The position numbers were made by a program, and so were the translations under genes. A model generated the notes under the pieces. It saw only the letters and a program-made list of their open reading frames with translations, was not told the DNA's origin and did no database searches. Shown in pieces: positions 35,900 through 46,532 of a DNA stretch of 64,000 bases. Position 1 is the first letter of the stretch, and the number at the start of each line of letters is the position of its first letter. The stretch is from Nectonema munidae (Eukaryota > Nematomorpha > Nectonematoida > Nectonematidae), in the NCBI GenBank assembly GCA_030549495.1, contig JAUIRK010000919.1, positions 1,113,001 through 1,177,000 on the forward strand, read 5' to 3'.

Positions 35900-37501
35900 C
35901 TAAGTGACGCTTGAAACATCATCGAAGTTTAATGACATAGCCGTATCATCAGCGTGCAAAATTAGAGAAGCTTGCTTGTCTACCCCTGAGTAAATATCAT
36001 TAATAAATAACAGAAAAAGAAGTGGCCCAAGAATGGATCCTTGAGGCACACCTTTTTCTATACACTTTAAATCATATTTGTTTTTTATGTAAGAAACTTT
36101 TGACCAAGTCAAAACCGGAACCCTAATACGTATTCTGAATAATTTATGAAGAAGCAGTTGATGATTTACAATATCAAATGCTTTGGCTAGATCGAGAAAC
36201 AAAACTATGCTAAATTTTTTACCATAAAAGTGACTAGAAATAGAACTACATAACGATAAAACAGCGTCCTCAGTTGATTATTTTTTAAAAAAACCAAATT
36301 GATTCGGATTAATAATGTTATGCTTGTAAAGAAAAGCTATAATCCTACAGGAAATAATTTTCTCGAATATTTTGAAAAAATTAGACAGGATAGATATCGG
36401 TCTAAAATTATCTAGTGAATCTGGAGATTTGCTATTTTTCAAAACAGGAACAATTCGCGTTAACTTAAGATATTATGGAACCTCTCCCATTTAAACAGAC
36501 AGATTGAATATGTAAACTAAAACTAACCCATTACTAGGAAGTATATCAATTATATGATGCATTGTCAGTTCATCGATTTTTTATTTGATATAGATCACCA
36601 ATCTCATTGTAGTTTATCTCATGCAGATAGAGGGAAAATAAATTCAGTGGAATGGACTTATCAATAAATTTCAAAGAATAATTATCAATGCAAGTTTTAG
36701 AAGAAATAGAAAAGTTATTAGCAAAGTCTTTACTACTAAAGGGTGAGTTGCGAGAATTAGTATTAGAATGTTTCAATATTTTGTTTAATTTATTCCATAT
36801 ATTACTTTTTCACAGGGTGGAAGCTGATTGTAATAATACCTTGATTTGGCCTTTTTAACTTCATTTTTATATTGTTTCAAAATATTTTTATATCTAATAC
36901 AGTTGGATATATTAGGATTACAAAGTTTATCCCTGTAGAGTTTTACTTTCATTTTTCTGAGGGAGTTAAGAAACGGAGAAAACCATGGCTTTTTATTGGT
37001 CTTAACTTTGAACTTGACCAATGGAAAGCTACGTGCAAATGACTCCTTTAGAAGACCAATAAAAATATTGTACGCATTATTAAGATCAGAAACTTGAAAA
37101 ACTGGTGCAAAATCAATTTGTGCTACATCAGCAACAAAAATAGAGCGCTGCTTTCCACTGAAATCTTCTTTTTTCCATGAAAAAGAAGGGTTAGGGTTAG
37201 AGGTTTAAAAAAATTATTTATGAAGGTGCGAGGGTTAGGGAAATTATCTGAGGTATCATCAGTAATAACATTATGCGAGGAATAGGAGAAGTTAAAGTCT
37301 ATAAAAATATTGTCAATCAACGTTGATGAAGCTTAGGTAGGACGAGTGCTCGCTCATGATAGGGAAAAAGCCAAATTGTTGAAGGATATTAATAAAATTC
37401 AAATTATTGACATTTTTATCGAAATCAAATAAATTGATATTAAAATCGCCATAAACAATGGAGAATTTTGATAAAGAATGCTGGGCAAATACGTCTGTCA
37501 A
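35900..37501 (-). pseudogene. LINE B ORF2: endonuclease and reverse transcriptase, decayed
   Basis: Endonuclease scraps: FSIVYGDFNINLFDFD (about 37440) with the GD-N catalytic motif. Linker: VKTNKKPWFSPFLNSLRK and RYKNILKQYKNEVKKAKSRY (37000-36820), typical of jockey/CR1 elements. Reverse transcriptase: VPVLKNSKS-like and LSSLSNFFKIFEKII (36480-36350, other frame), FLDLAKAFDIVNHQLL (about 36200), GVPQGSILGPLLFLLFIND (about 36050) and LHADDTAMS (about 35950), where HADD stands for YADD. At least four frame breaks. Ends at about 35886 without thumb or 3' UTR. Confidence 0.75.
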
Positions 37502-37611
37502 AAAGTTGTTGAAAATTGAAACTTCGGAGTTAGGAGGTCTGTATACTGATGAAGTTTGTTTTCAATTTGAAAAGACGATAATAAACAATTAAAATAATTC
37601 TTGAACTAGTT

Positions 37612-37976
37612 TCAAACTGTTGGAAGAAACATAAAAGAAGGGCATTCTTTATTATAAAATTGCTTTGTGCATTTATCTTTACATTTTATACACTTTGTAC
37701 GTTTGTCAATAGTACAGTTGTTAATGGTATGTTCATTTGATAAACAAGCATGACACTTAGTAGACTTTATACACTCAAGAGTTGAATGTCCATATTCTAT
37801 GCAATTGAGACAATATTTGACTTTAGGAAAAAATAAAGCAACTTCATAAGAAAGAGGACCAAAAAAATTTGTATTTTTCACACAAATATCTTTGAATACT
37901 TCTTTTCCAAAGAAATTATCAAATTAAAACATTTATTCGTTCGTTTTGATTCAAATTTTACTATTTTTTCAAATGC
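37612..37976 (-). pseudogene. LINE B ORF1, C-terminal half with CCHC knuckles
   Basis: Reads LDAFEKIVKFESKRTNKC from the hAT insertion point, then KEVFKDICVKNTNFFGPL and three Cys/His clusters: CLNCIEYGHSTLEC, CHACLSNEHTINNC and CIKCKDKCTKQF. The first two are proper zinc knuckles. One frame change near 37920. Equivalent to residues about 210-330 of the ORF1 at 27185. The hAT target-site duplication (ATCTAATG) is itself part of the codons for ALDA. Confidence 0.75.
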
Positions 37977-37984
37977 ATCTAATG
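37977..37984. repeat. hAT target-site duplication, left copy
   Basis: ATCTAATG, repeated at 40360-40367. Confidence 0.85.
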
Positions 37985-40359
37985 CAGTGTTTCCCAACTC
38001 GTTTCTGGTCGTGGACCATTTTCCAAAAAGCAAAAATGGTATGGACCATCATTATTTTTGTGGGAAAAACTTATTATGATCTATACTAAAAATTTATAAT
38101 AAAATTAAAAAAAATAGATAAAAGTAACAAATCAATAAAATTTCATTTGCTCTTTAGCTGTAACCAAGCTTCTGAACTCTTTTTCTTTGACCAAGCTGTC
38201 TATGTCTGGAGGAGTTATTGATAAAGCACAGCGTATATCACTTTCTGCGATGAGGCAGTTTCTTTATTTAGTTTTAATTTGCATCAAAGATGAAAAGCCT
38301 GACTCACATAAATATGTTGATGCGAATGGTATAATTAGCCTTAATGCTAGCGATGTTAGTTTTGGATATGAAGAACTAGCCAAAACTAAAGTTTCAAAAA
38401 ATCCTGCATTTTTATTAAGCTCCAAAAATTCCTCCTGGGTATCCTTGGAACAGTGTTTACAGAAGCTAAAAATAGATTCCGTATGTATGATGTCTCAGAT
38501 TCCACTTGAATTTCCTGAAAGTAGCGTTCAAATTCTTCTTTGAGATTTTTCAAATGATCAAGAATTTGTTCACTTATTCGTTCTTTTTCTTTCACATCAA
38601 GAGAATTCAGACATGGAAATTGAACCCAGTTATTGTTTTCAACTCTTGCCAACCAAAGTTCTAATTTTTCAATAAAAAACTTTATGGTACTCTGGTGGAT
38701 GAACAAATTTGAATCTTTACCTTGAAGCCTGAGATTCAACTTATTGAGTATTTCGAAGATATCAGTGAGATACGCAATCTGTTTCTGATACAATAAATTA
38801 GCGATTCGAATTCATTTTTGTCTTTTGTTCGAACAAACGTTATCAATTCTTCTCTCAAATCAAAAACCCTCTTCATAACGTTTCCCACTGACAGCCTAAC
38901 TGAAGTGTAAAAAAGTAAAACTTCAAATTCTGATCCCATATCTTCACAAAGTTTTTTGAGCAATCTGGTTTTTACAGTAGATGATTTTATGTAGTTTACT
39001 ATCTTTACAACTTCTGAAAATACACATTTGAGTCCTTCAGGTAAAGTTTTGGAAGTCAGAGCTTCTCTGTGAATGAAACAATGCAAACTTTTAGCCAATG
39101 GAGCTTTGTGTTTGACCAAAGTTTGAAAACCAGATTTGGATCCCAACATAGACGGAGCACCATCAGAACTTTTCCCATTCAAGACCATTCGCCTGGAAAC
39201 ACGAATCAACTAATTTCTTCACATCCTGGACGCGTGTCGTGGTTTCCAAAGTCTTACAAAACAAAAAAATCTTCTTTGATGTTTTTTTCGTGGACATACC
39301 TGACAAACATCAAAAGTTGAGAAGCGTGGGCAATGTCTGTTGTTTCGTCCAATTGTATAGCAAACATGGGGGAGTTTTTCACTTCATGAACTACTTTATC
39401 AACTGTGTTTTGCGATATTTCATTTATTCTTCTTACTACTGTATTATTTGCCGATAAAATATCGTTAAGTTTCTGTGCCGCTTCTTCACCAACTGTTAGC
39501 CTAACCATTTCCTTTGCACATGTGATAATTAAATCCTCAACGATTTATGAGGTTTTTTCGCCTACGCTACTTTATAAGCGACAATATAAGAAGCTTTCAC
39601 TGCATTTGACGTTCTTTCATGAAAAATACCAGATGAATCGAGACGTTGACGCTTCAAAGACAGTTACTTTTGCTCAAAAAAGCTGTCTTTTTTCATGATA
39701 TGTGAATGACATTTTTCAAGATGAAGTTTGAGCTTTGCTGGCTTCATCAATTCATTTCCCAATACTTTATAACAAATCACACATTGTGGTAGCTCAATCC
39801 CATCTTTTTCTTGGAAAGTGAAACCATAGCTCAAGTAATCATTTAAATATTTTTGCTTCAAAGCTTTTCCCCCCAATTTTTTAATATGACTATAATTGAA
39901 AAAATATAATTTTTAAAAATTAATTAAATTTAAATAATTTTTAAAAATTAAATAATATAATTAAAATTAAAAAAAAATTAAAAATTAAATAATATGATTA
40001 AAATTAATTAAAATTAAAAAATTTTTAAAAATTAATAATAAAATTAAAATTAAAAATTTTTTAAAAATTTAATGACAAAAATTTACATGTGTAGTGTATA
40101 TAATAAAATAAGTAAGTCAAGTATCAATGTTTACCCCTGGCCCACTATCAAATGTTCGGGGTAGGACGGTGAGACCTTGAAGGTCTTTTCGCCCGAAAAT
40201 AAGTGAATAATCTGAGTTATTATACAAAATAAATATAAAAAAAATAGCCAATCATAGTTCCAATTATAAAAGCGAAATTTCACTATACTTTTCGCTTTTG
40301 AAAAATTTTTCGTGGACCAGCAAAGAATTGTCTTATGGACCAGCAGTTGGGAAACATTG
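37985..40359 (-). mobile_element. hAT transposon (ZBED5/SCAND3-like), 2375 bp, broken
   Basis: Ends are inverted repeats: left CAGTGTTTCCCAACT, right (other strand) CAATGTTTCCCAACT, followed on both sides by a GGACCA-type subterminal motif. An exact 8-bp duplication ATCTAATG lies on each side, the hallmark of hAT elements. It sits in ORF1 of LINE B. The right-hand duplication directly abuts the end of another hAT-like element at 40368. Confidence 0.92.
38100..39876 (-). pseudogene. hAT transposase with BED zinc finger (ZBED5-like), decayed
   Basis: N-terminal BED finger at 39876-39664: CVICYKVLGNEL then LKLHLEKCHSH gives C-x2-C ... H-x4-H. Catalytic region: FAIQLDETTDIAHASQLLMF (about 39390) with the first aspartate, then KSSDGAPSMLGSKSGF (about 39170) with the second, and HCFIHREALTSKTLP. 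The insertion domain includes KKLCEDMGSEFEVLLFYTSV and NKLNLRLQGKDSN. The C-terminal dimerisation box (about 38380-38180) reads FASTYLCESGFSSLMQIKT with the E of the D-D-E triad, then an in-frame TAA. Order and spacing match full-length ZBED5/SCAND3-like proteins. At least four breaks; dead. Confidence 0.85.
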
Positions 40360-40367
40360 ATCTAATG
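40360..40367. repeat. hAT target-site duplication, right copy
   Basis: ATCTAATG, identical to 37977-37984, and immediately followed by CAGTGCTTCTCAAC. Confidence 0.85.
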
Positions 40368-42000
40368 CAGTGCTTCTCAACGTGGGGCATACGCCCTACT
40401 GGTGGGGCGTAGAGAATTTGAGGTGGGGCGTGTGGGTTTTGAGGTGGGCGGGGAAAAGTGGTTTCGAGGTGGGCTTAGGCTTAGAGGTTTTGTAATGGAT
40501 TACACAAGGTAACAAAATTTTTTTGCCGAGGTTTTTTTGCATAATTAAAACATATTTGTTCTTCTGATTATAAAAAAGTAACTCTTTTATCATCAATGGC
40601 TCTACTTTAAAAGTTCTAAAGTTTTTGCTGTAAGTAAACATTCATTTACACATTATATTTTTTATTTAAAAAAACATTTCAATTTTCTTTTTTTTCTGTG
40701 AAATTCTTTTGATTCTTCGCGCTGTAAACCCCAACAATAGTCCGCCATCATGTTTTTGTCCCACCTACCTTGATACCTTTCTTCCATTGTCTTCATTTCC
40801 TGATGAAACCTCTCACCTTGTTCTTCACCCATTTGTCCAAGATTTTCAGGAAATTTATCCAAGTGACTATGTAAATAGTGCATTTTAACACTCATATTCG
40901 CACCAAGCTTTCTGAAACTTATTAACATTTTTTCCACAATCTCTGAATAATTTTCAGCTTTTTTGTTTCCTAGAAAGTTGTTGATAACTTCAACATAGCT
41001 TTGCCATGCATTCACTTCAACTTTGTTCATAGATCTCACAAATGCATCATCTTTTACTAACTTTCTTATTTGCGGTTCATCAAAAACTCCTGCCAACAAC
41101 TTTTCTATGCTAACACGGGGGTTTGAGTTAACTATGTACTTAAAGCATTCTCCTTCTTTATCCAATGATCTCACAAACTGCTTCATTAAACCCAACTTAA
41201 TGTGGAGAGGAGGCAGTAGAATCTTTTCTTTTTCAACGAGAGGCTTTCTTATTATGTTTTTGTTTCCCATAATTGAGTGTTCTCGAAGAGGCCATTCTTT
41301 TTGTATCCAGTGATTTTTCCTATCTCTACTATCCCAAAGACAGTAAAAGCAAGGAAATTTCGTGAAGCCAGATTGCTGTCCCAACAAAAAATTTATAATT
41401 TTGAAGTCAACACATAAGTACCAGTTATGTTGATTGTAGTTGATGCAATTTATAAAAAGCTGTACATTCTAATAATTTTCTTTCAATGTTGTTGAGTAAC
41501 CCAGTGGAATTGAAGGAAATTTAAGTTATGTAGTAAAACACATTTCAAACTTTTGAGAGAACCATCAATGAAAAGTCTCCATTCTTTAGGTATGTATGTG
41601 GTATTGAGTGCAAGTAGAAGATCTTTGACATCGTTACAGTAAACTAGTTTTTCATTCTCTGTAAAAAACTTTATCAGTGAGTTCTCTCTTGTTCTGTAAA
41701 AAGTTATTTTCGTGCTTTTTGTTAAACAATTCTTTTCTTTTAAGCGTGAAGCCAAGACTTCTGACTTTTCTTTACTTAGTTTGAGATCTCTAATTAGATC
41801 ACTCAGTTCTTCTTGATTAAACTTATTTTGATTTTTACATTCATCTTCAAAATCATTTTGGCTAGTACTTTCTTCACTTGAAGTTTCTTCTTCCACTTCT
41901 ACTTCATCATGCAAATTAAAGTTTTCAGGAACTTTTGGAATTGGTATTTCAATACCATGAGGATTCTCTCATCTGGGTTCAGGAGCTTTAATACCCTTAT
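40368..42000 (-). mobile_element. Element with a hAT-like end carrying an uncharacterised gene
   Basis: Its lower end reads CAGTGCTTCTCAACGTGGGG followed by GGGGCG/GTGGGC-type repeats to about 40490, a hAT-like terminus similar in style to that at 54825. The only gene after it is the decayed frame at 40662-41990. The upper end should lie near 42000-42050, where LINE B ORF1 resumes; no matching terminus is visible, so that end is probably deleted. That it is mobile follows from its position inside a LINE reading frame. Whether the hAT-like end and the gene belong to one element is an inference. Confidence 0.55.
40662..41990 (-). pseudogene. Decayed member of an uncharacterised animal multi-copy family (FNQEEL ... 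CLWDSRD)
   Basis: Two main frames. 41914-41483: KFNQEELSDLIRDLKLSKEK, then YRTRENSLIKFF, LVYCNDVKDLL and EWRLFIDGSLKSLKCVLLHN. 41387-40662: LGQQSGFTKFPCFYCLWDSR with a C-x2-C pair, PPLHIKLGLMKQFV, KVEVNAWQSYVEVINNFLGN, MHYLHSHLDKFPENLG, then GERFHQEMKTMEERYQGRW and DYCWGL. These boxes, in this order, define a protein found in many copies in arthropod and other invertebrate genomes and annotated only as uncharacterised. A frameshift near 41485 and at least one stop (near 41430, and 41970 in the N-terminal leader) break it. Function unknown; multi-copy occurrence and nesting here suggest transposon cargo or transposase. I cannot show catalytic residues. Confidence 0.7.
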
Positions 42001-42059
42001 AATCAAAACTTACTTTAGAGTTAGAAGAAAACCCTTTAATTGAATTTTTTTGAGTAACT

Positions 42060-42239
42060 TATGAATAACTCCTCTCGCAGGACTGCTACCAATTTTTCAA
42101 TTTTGCATAATCTATCATTTATATTCATACAATTTTTGAATGTTTCCATAATATCCTCTAGTTTTGATTTGATTTTCTTTTTAGTAAGCGACTCAACAGA
42201 GTCTTCCAATTTACTAATAATTTATAAATTGAGAACCAT
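42060..42239 (-). pseudogene. LINE B ORF1, N-terminal fragment
   Basis: From the ATG at 42239 it reads MVLNL, a stop, then IISKLEDSVESLTKKKIKSK. This matches the ORF1 start at 27185 (MSLESLQDLIGKIETLSKKK) residue by residue, the stop standing where glutamine is found. It belongs to the same orientation and family as 35886-37976, so the two were one ORF1 before the insertions; about 150 codons between them are missing. Confidence 0.7.
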
Positions 42240-43369
42240 ATATTAAAAATTAATGAAGAAGTTAATAAAAGAATGTATATATGTGAGGCTTTACTTTTAT
42301 AGTTAAATAAAAGATATTTAAGAAAAATGGTTTTAGAAACTTTTTTAGTAATTTATTCTCTTTTTTAAGGTAAAATAACATAAAAAGCAATTAAACACAG
42401 AAAATAAACCAACTTGAATGAATTCAGAAGATTTAAAAAGCGATTGGATATTTATCTGTTTGTAATGAAAAACACCTTTTATCTTCCCGGCAAATTCCTC
42501 CTACAATCCACGCATCTTTTAAAATATTTTAAATATAATATATATACCTATAGGAATTCTGACAAACATATTTTTTGTATATTTGGATTCATCAATTTCT
42601 ACAGTAATATTTCTACCACCACCAAAAGATGAGGATTTCAACGATTTATAACTACCTCAAAAAATTGGACCAATCTATTATGGTTTTATTAGATATTAAT
42701 TTTAATTCTTTTTTCGTAAACTTTATATTTGTTAAATTATTTCCCCAACAATATATCAATAAAATTATTTGTTTGTATGATAAATGGCTACCTTGTAGCC
42801 AAGTATCACCTTTTAGTAGTTTTTGTTTCATACAATTTTCGCTTGCCATCTCCATCTGTCTTCTTTTTCTAATATTCTCAAAACCATTACATGACTATTT
42901 TAACAAATCCTCTTATGTAAAAGGTTTTTTTTTGAAGAAATGTTATTGCATCCTACTTTTTTAATTTCTTTATACAAATTCTAAAAATTTTAAGGAGAAA
43001 ATTGAATAATTTTTAAAAAGCAGACTAAAAAACGTTTTATATAAAATAGTATTAAAAAATATCTAGAATATCATCTTTTTTATGTAAACAAGTGCCAAAG
43101 CCTTCTATAAAGTTTTAAAAATTAACTATTGTCAAAAAGTCCGACAACTTTGGAGAATAGTAAATATTACTTTGCTGCAAATATATCATATTGAATGTGC
43201 TAAGAAGTTTTGAACTTGTATAGTTGACGCATATCTTCCTGACAAACGACAATACCGTTAGAAGGCTGGCTAATTAGGAGAGATATCTGATGACATTACC
43301 GTTAGAAGGCTAATGGACATATGTCTGATGACATAATACCAGAGGTGGTTTTATTGATTCGGAATTCGA
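42240..43369. other. No gene recognised
   Basis: AT-rich; possible 5' UTR of LINE B at the left. Open frames at 42414-42964 have no recognisable motif and are T- and A-run driven. Confidence 0.4.
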
Positions 43370-44250
43370 TTTTCAACTTTTTTGCTCAGATTGATGAAAC
43401 GATGGATGCTGCAAACTTATCTCAGCCTTGCGTTTACGTACAATATGTATATGACAAGGTGATAAAAAAATTTTATTGCACATGGTATTAAGTCGGAATC
43501 TGGTTAAGCAAAAATCTCCAGATGTAATTGGTACCCAGTGCGCCGAGTCATAAAACCATACCCGATTAGTTGAAAATGTTTTCAATGAAGTCAGCAGTGT
43601 ATTTCATTAAAGCAAAGCTTCAAATCTTGTTTGTTTTTAATTTGAAAAACTCTTGCTGCACTCAAACGTGAGGTGGCTTTCCAAAAGAAAATTTTTCCAA
43701 GCGATAATATGGAAAGAAATCCAGCAATTTCTGGAAGACAAACTAGACATGCATGTAGATCGATTTTCGAACATATTTGTTGATGAAAAGAAGATTTTCA
43801 TTAATAAAAATGTCCTGGAGACCATAAAAAATACTGTGTAGCATGCCAAGAAATTTCTCTTTGTTTTTTTAATTAAAGCTTTTAATTAAAAGTGAATGAT
43901 GCCTCAGAAGACTTTTTAATTAAAGAACAGTTTATTGATTTGGTTAATGATTGTGGAGGTGCAAAACATGTATTTCTGAAATATCTCATAGCTATTTTTC
44001 GATTGAAATGGGAGAGTCCTATGCTTGCAAAGATTGCTCTGAAAGCTGATTCGATTTGCCACTACATATTAGTGTAATCAATCGTCTTCCATGCTACTTG
44101 CCATTGAAACCAAATCCCGAAACAGATTGGAAATGAGTAATGATATAATAGTTGCATTGGCCAAAACAGCGAAATTTAGATAAACTGGTTTAGACAAAGC
44201 AGATGGCATCTATCCCATTGAGATTTCGATTGTTTAGACAATTTTTGAAT
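43370..44250 (+). pseudogene. hAT transposase relic (ZBED/GTF2IRD2-like)
   Basis: Plus strand. AQIDETMDAANLSQPCVYVQ (about 43383) is the box with the first catalytic aspartate. LLHSNVRWLSKRKFFQ (about 43650) is the conserved VRWLS box, and ETKSRNRLEMSNDIIVALAK (about 44108-44170) is the C-terminal tail. The second aspartate region is deleted. Several stops and frame changes; no inverted ends found. More decayed than the copy at 37985. Confidence 0.7.
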
Positions 44251-44649
44251 AAACAATGTGTCGATTTTTTAGTACAGTAGTTTATATGTTGATTTATTTT
44301 TTTTAAATAAATCCCCGAGCTATTTCTCCCATCTCAACAAGGGAACAAAATCATTCATATATAATAAATCACTACTAATCAAATGTAATTAAGTCTTTAT
44401 CCCTCCTTCTTGCCATTTACCAGTTATTGAAACGGATGGTCACAGCCTACCTGTATAGTCTATAAGATATGCTATACTCTAACCAAGTGAAGCTTTTATA
44501 CCCTGGCTAAAAATGATCTCTGTTGTAAATCTTTAGGGAGCTGAATTTTTGGTTGAACCGATTTTATATTTGGTGTTTGAAGGTTAAACATGTCTTTGTC
44601 TTCTAAAGACCATATGGAGAGGGTTGTATTAGAGAACTCATTGGTAATA

Positions 44650-44700
44650 CAGTCAGACCTCATTTATTCGACAACCCGACTATCCAATGCAAAATTGCTT
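44650..44700. repeat. Tigger-like terminal sequence, unpaired
   Basis: CAGTCAGACCTCATTTATTC after TA (44648-44649) resembles pogo/Tigger ends (compare 5746). No partner end found within several kilobases. Confidence 0.35.
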
Positions 44701-45915
44701 AGGAGCTAAAAGATATTTCTCAGCCTCTCATCTCACTGATTGTCAACAAGCCTGGTTCATATCGAATGAATTGGTTAGGTGGATTTATTACTCTATACTG
44801 AAATGCATTGTTTCTTAAAATTATATTTTAAAATTTTTGCAACGAAATGTTACCAAGCTTGATTAGTAACAGAGAAAAACAAAGAATCATCTTATATAAT
44901 CTTCATATTCTACCTTTACATATATTCAGTCAGTAAAAGAAATTGTTTGAAAATTTATTTAGAATATGGGTCTATGAATTTACAGGTATGTAGTCGTAAA
45001 TTTAAATTTGGCCATTTTAAATAGAAATTGAAGGTTTAAAATTTTTGGAAGAAATATTCTACAAACTTTAAATTTTTATAAATTCGCTATTCCAATCCCT
45101 AAGTTATACGCTAAAAATTACATGAAAATGATATTATTTGTACTAAGTTTTATTAACAAAAATTTAAAGCAAAGTGTAAAAATATTGCGAACTATTCTAA
45201 GAAATCTTGATAAAAAAACTAAAACATTAAATAAAACGAATATCTAAGGATAAAGATGCTATATATTTGATTTTTAGAATAAAAGACTTGATTATTTAAA
45301 TTACCTCGTCCCCCACTTCAAGTACGGTGGGGGAGGGGCAAAATTGATTTTAATAGGGCCGGGAATATAATAAAGTGTATAATATTTCAAAGGAGTTTCA
45401 GATAGGCAAAATAAATCCCAGGGTGCCTAGTTCCCTTGTCGACGGGCTTGGTTACCGTAATTAATAGGGATAAACATTTTAAGCTTTAAATTATAGAGTT
45501 CTTGTAAAGTTTTGTGCAATAAAAATATTCGCCTCGCTCAAAAATGGATTGCTAAAATGTGCATTACTATAACAAAGAAGTGGACGTTAATGAAAAAAAT
45601 ACAGTTTAAATATTCATTCAAAGACTTAACCTTAAAACAAGAAAAGTAATATCTAAAATCTACTCAGAAGACAAACAAGTCTAATAAATACTATAAAAAA
45701 GATATATAATTCAGAAAATTGGGAGGGGGCCAAAGGGAAAAATAATATGTGTATTATGAAGAAGAAGAATATCGATTCTTTTTTATCAAGGAAAATACCT
45801 TAAAAAGGATATAATAAAAAAAGTTAACAATTTTGTAAGACACTAGTTTTGTTCATGGCTTCGTTTTTACGACCATTTGGTCTTACACCCATATTTCTAA
45901 TGTTTTTAATCAGAG
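44701..45915. other. No gene recognised
   Basis: AT-rich. A short GC island at 45305-45345 (CCCCCACTTCAAGTACGGTGGGGG) is an imperfect palindrome. No open frames of note. Confidence 0.4.
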
Positions 45916-45923
45916 CCCTACCA

Positions 45924-46103
45924 CAGTGCCGTACTAAGAAGGGGCTGTCCGCCTTGGGGGAATGTAATATTAGCTACACTTTTTATTCCAATTTTCCATA
46001 CATATAACTTTGTATTATTAAGTTTTTAAGTGTTATTTGAAATTTTGATGGGCAGCAAAATTGCCATCCGTTTTGGGTGGCATTAAAGATAGGTACACCA
46101 CTA
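45924..46103. mobile_element. hAT MITE, 180 bp, with 8-bp duplication
   Basis: Exact duplication CCCTACCA at 45916-45923 and 46104-46111. Left end CAGTGCCGTAC, right end (other strand) TAGTGGTGTACC. Subterminal GGGGG/GGGTGGC blocks. No coding capacity. It lies 430 bases upstream of the TRIM37 start. Confidence 0.8.
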
Positions 46104-46484
46104 CCCTACCATCTGCTAAATTTGCTTTGCAATCGAAAAATTTTGCGAATAAATTTTCATCATAACTATTGACCTCTGTATCTGTTGTGTTTGAATATTT
46201 AATAGATATGTTCCTCTGCCGCTACCACAGTGACCTAACCATGAACAGGGGTGTAGCGAGAAATTTGAATTGCAGAGGGCTGGCAATCTTCAGAGAGAAA
46301 CATGAATTTACGACCTTCTGGAGTACATGATATATTTTTAGTTCTCTATAACACAAAATTTTGTTCAATGTCAACTATTTTTTGTTTAGCTTAAGATTCA
46401 ACAATTTTACAGAACTCTTCTAAAAAAATTCTGTTTAATCTTGATTACATAATATGACTGAAGACAATAATAATTCTGTATTTT

Positions 46485-46494
46485 TTATTTTAGC
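46485..46494 (+). promoter_or_regulatory. Possible splice acceptor before TRIM37
   Basis: TTATTTTAG at the end of a T-rich tract, 38 bases before the ATG. After it the TRIM37 frame is open (RIFLLNSENKISG), while the TAG itself would stop the frame. It may end a 5' UTR intron or be a trans-splice site. Confidence 0.4.
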
Positions 46495-46532
46495 GCATAT
46501 TTCTGCTCAATTCTGAAAATAAGATTTCTGGA

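Larger units (their letters stand above)
35886..37976 (-). mobile_element. LINE B (jockey/CR1 group), 3' part, broken
   Basis: Minus-strand LINE. From high to low coordinate: ORF1 middle and zinc knuckles (37976-37612), endonuclease (about 37520-37130), linker (37021-36785), and reverse transcriptase to 35900, where it stops abruptly after the catalytic box. At 37976 ORF1 is cut by a hAT element; its N-terminus lies at 42060-42239, beyond two inserted elements. Confidence 0.8.

Noticed and set aside
37161-37320. Telomere-like TTAGGG words in 37185-37240
   Set aside because: Only three scattered copies inside decayed LINE coding sequence; no array.
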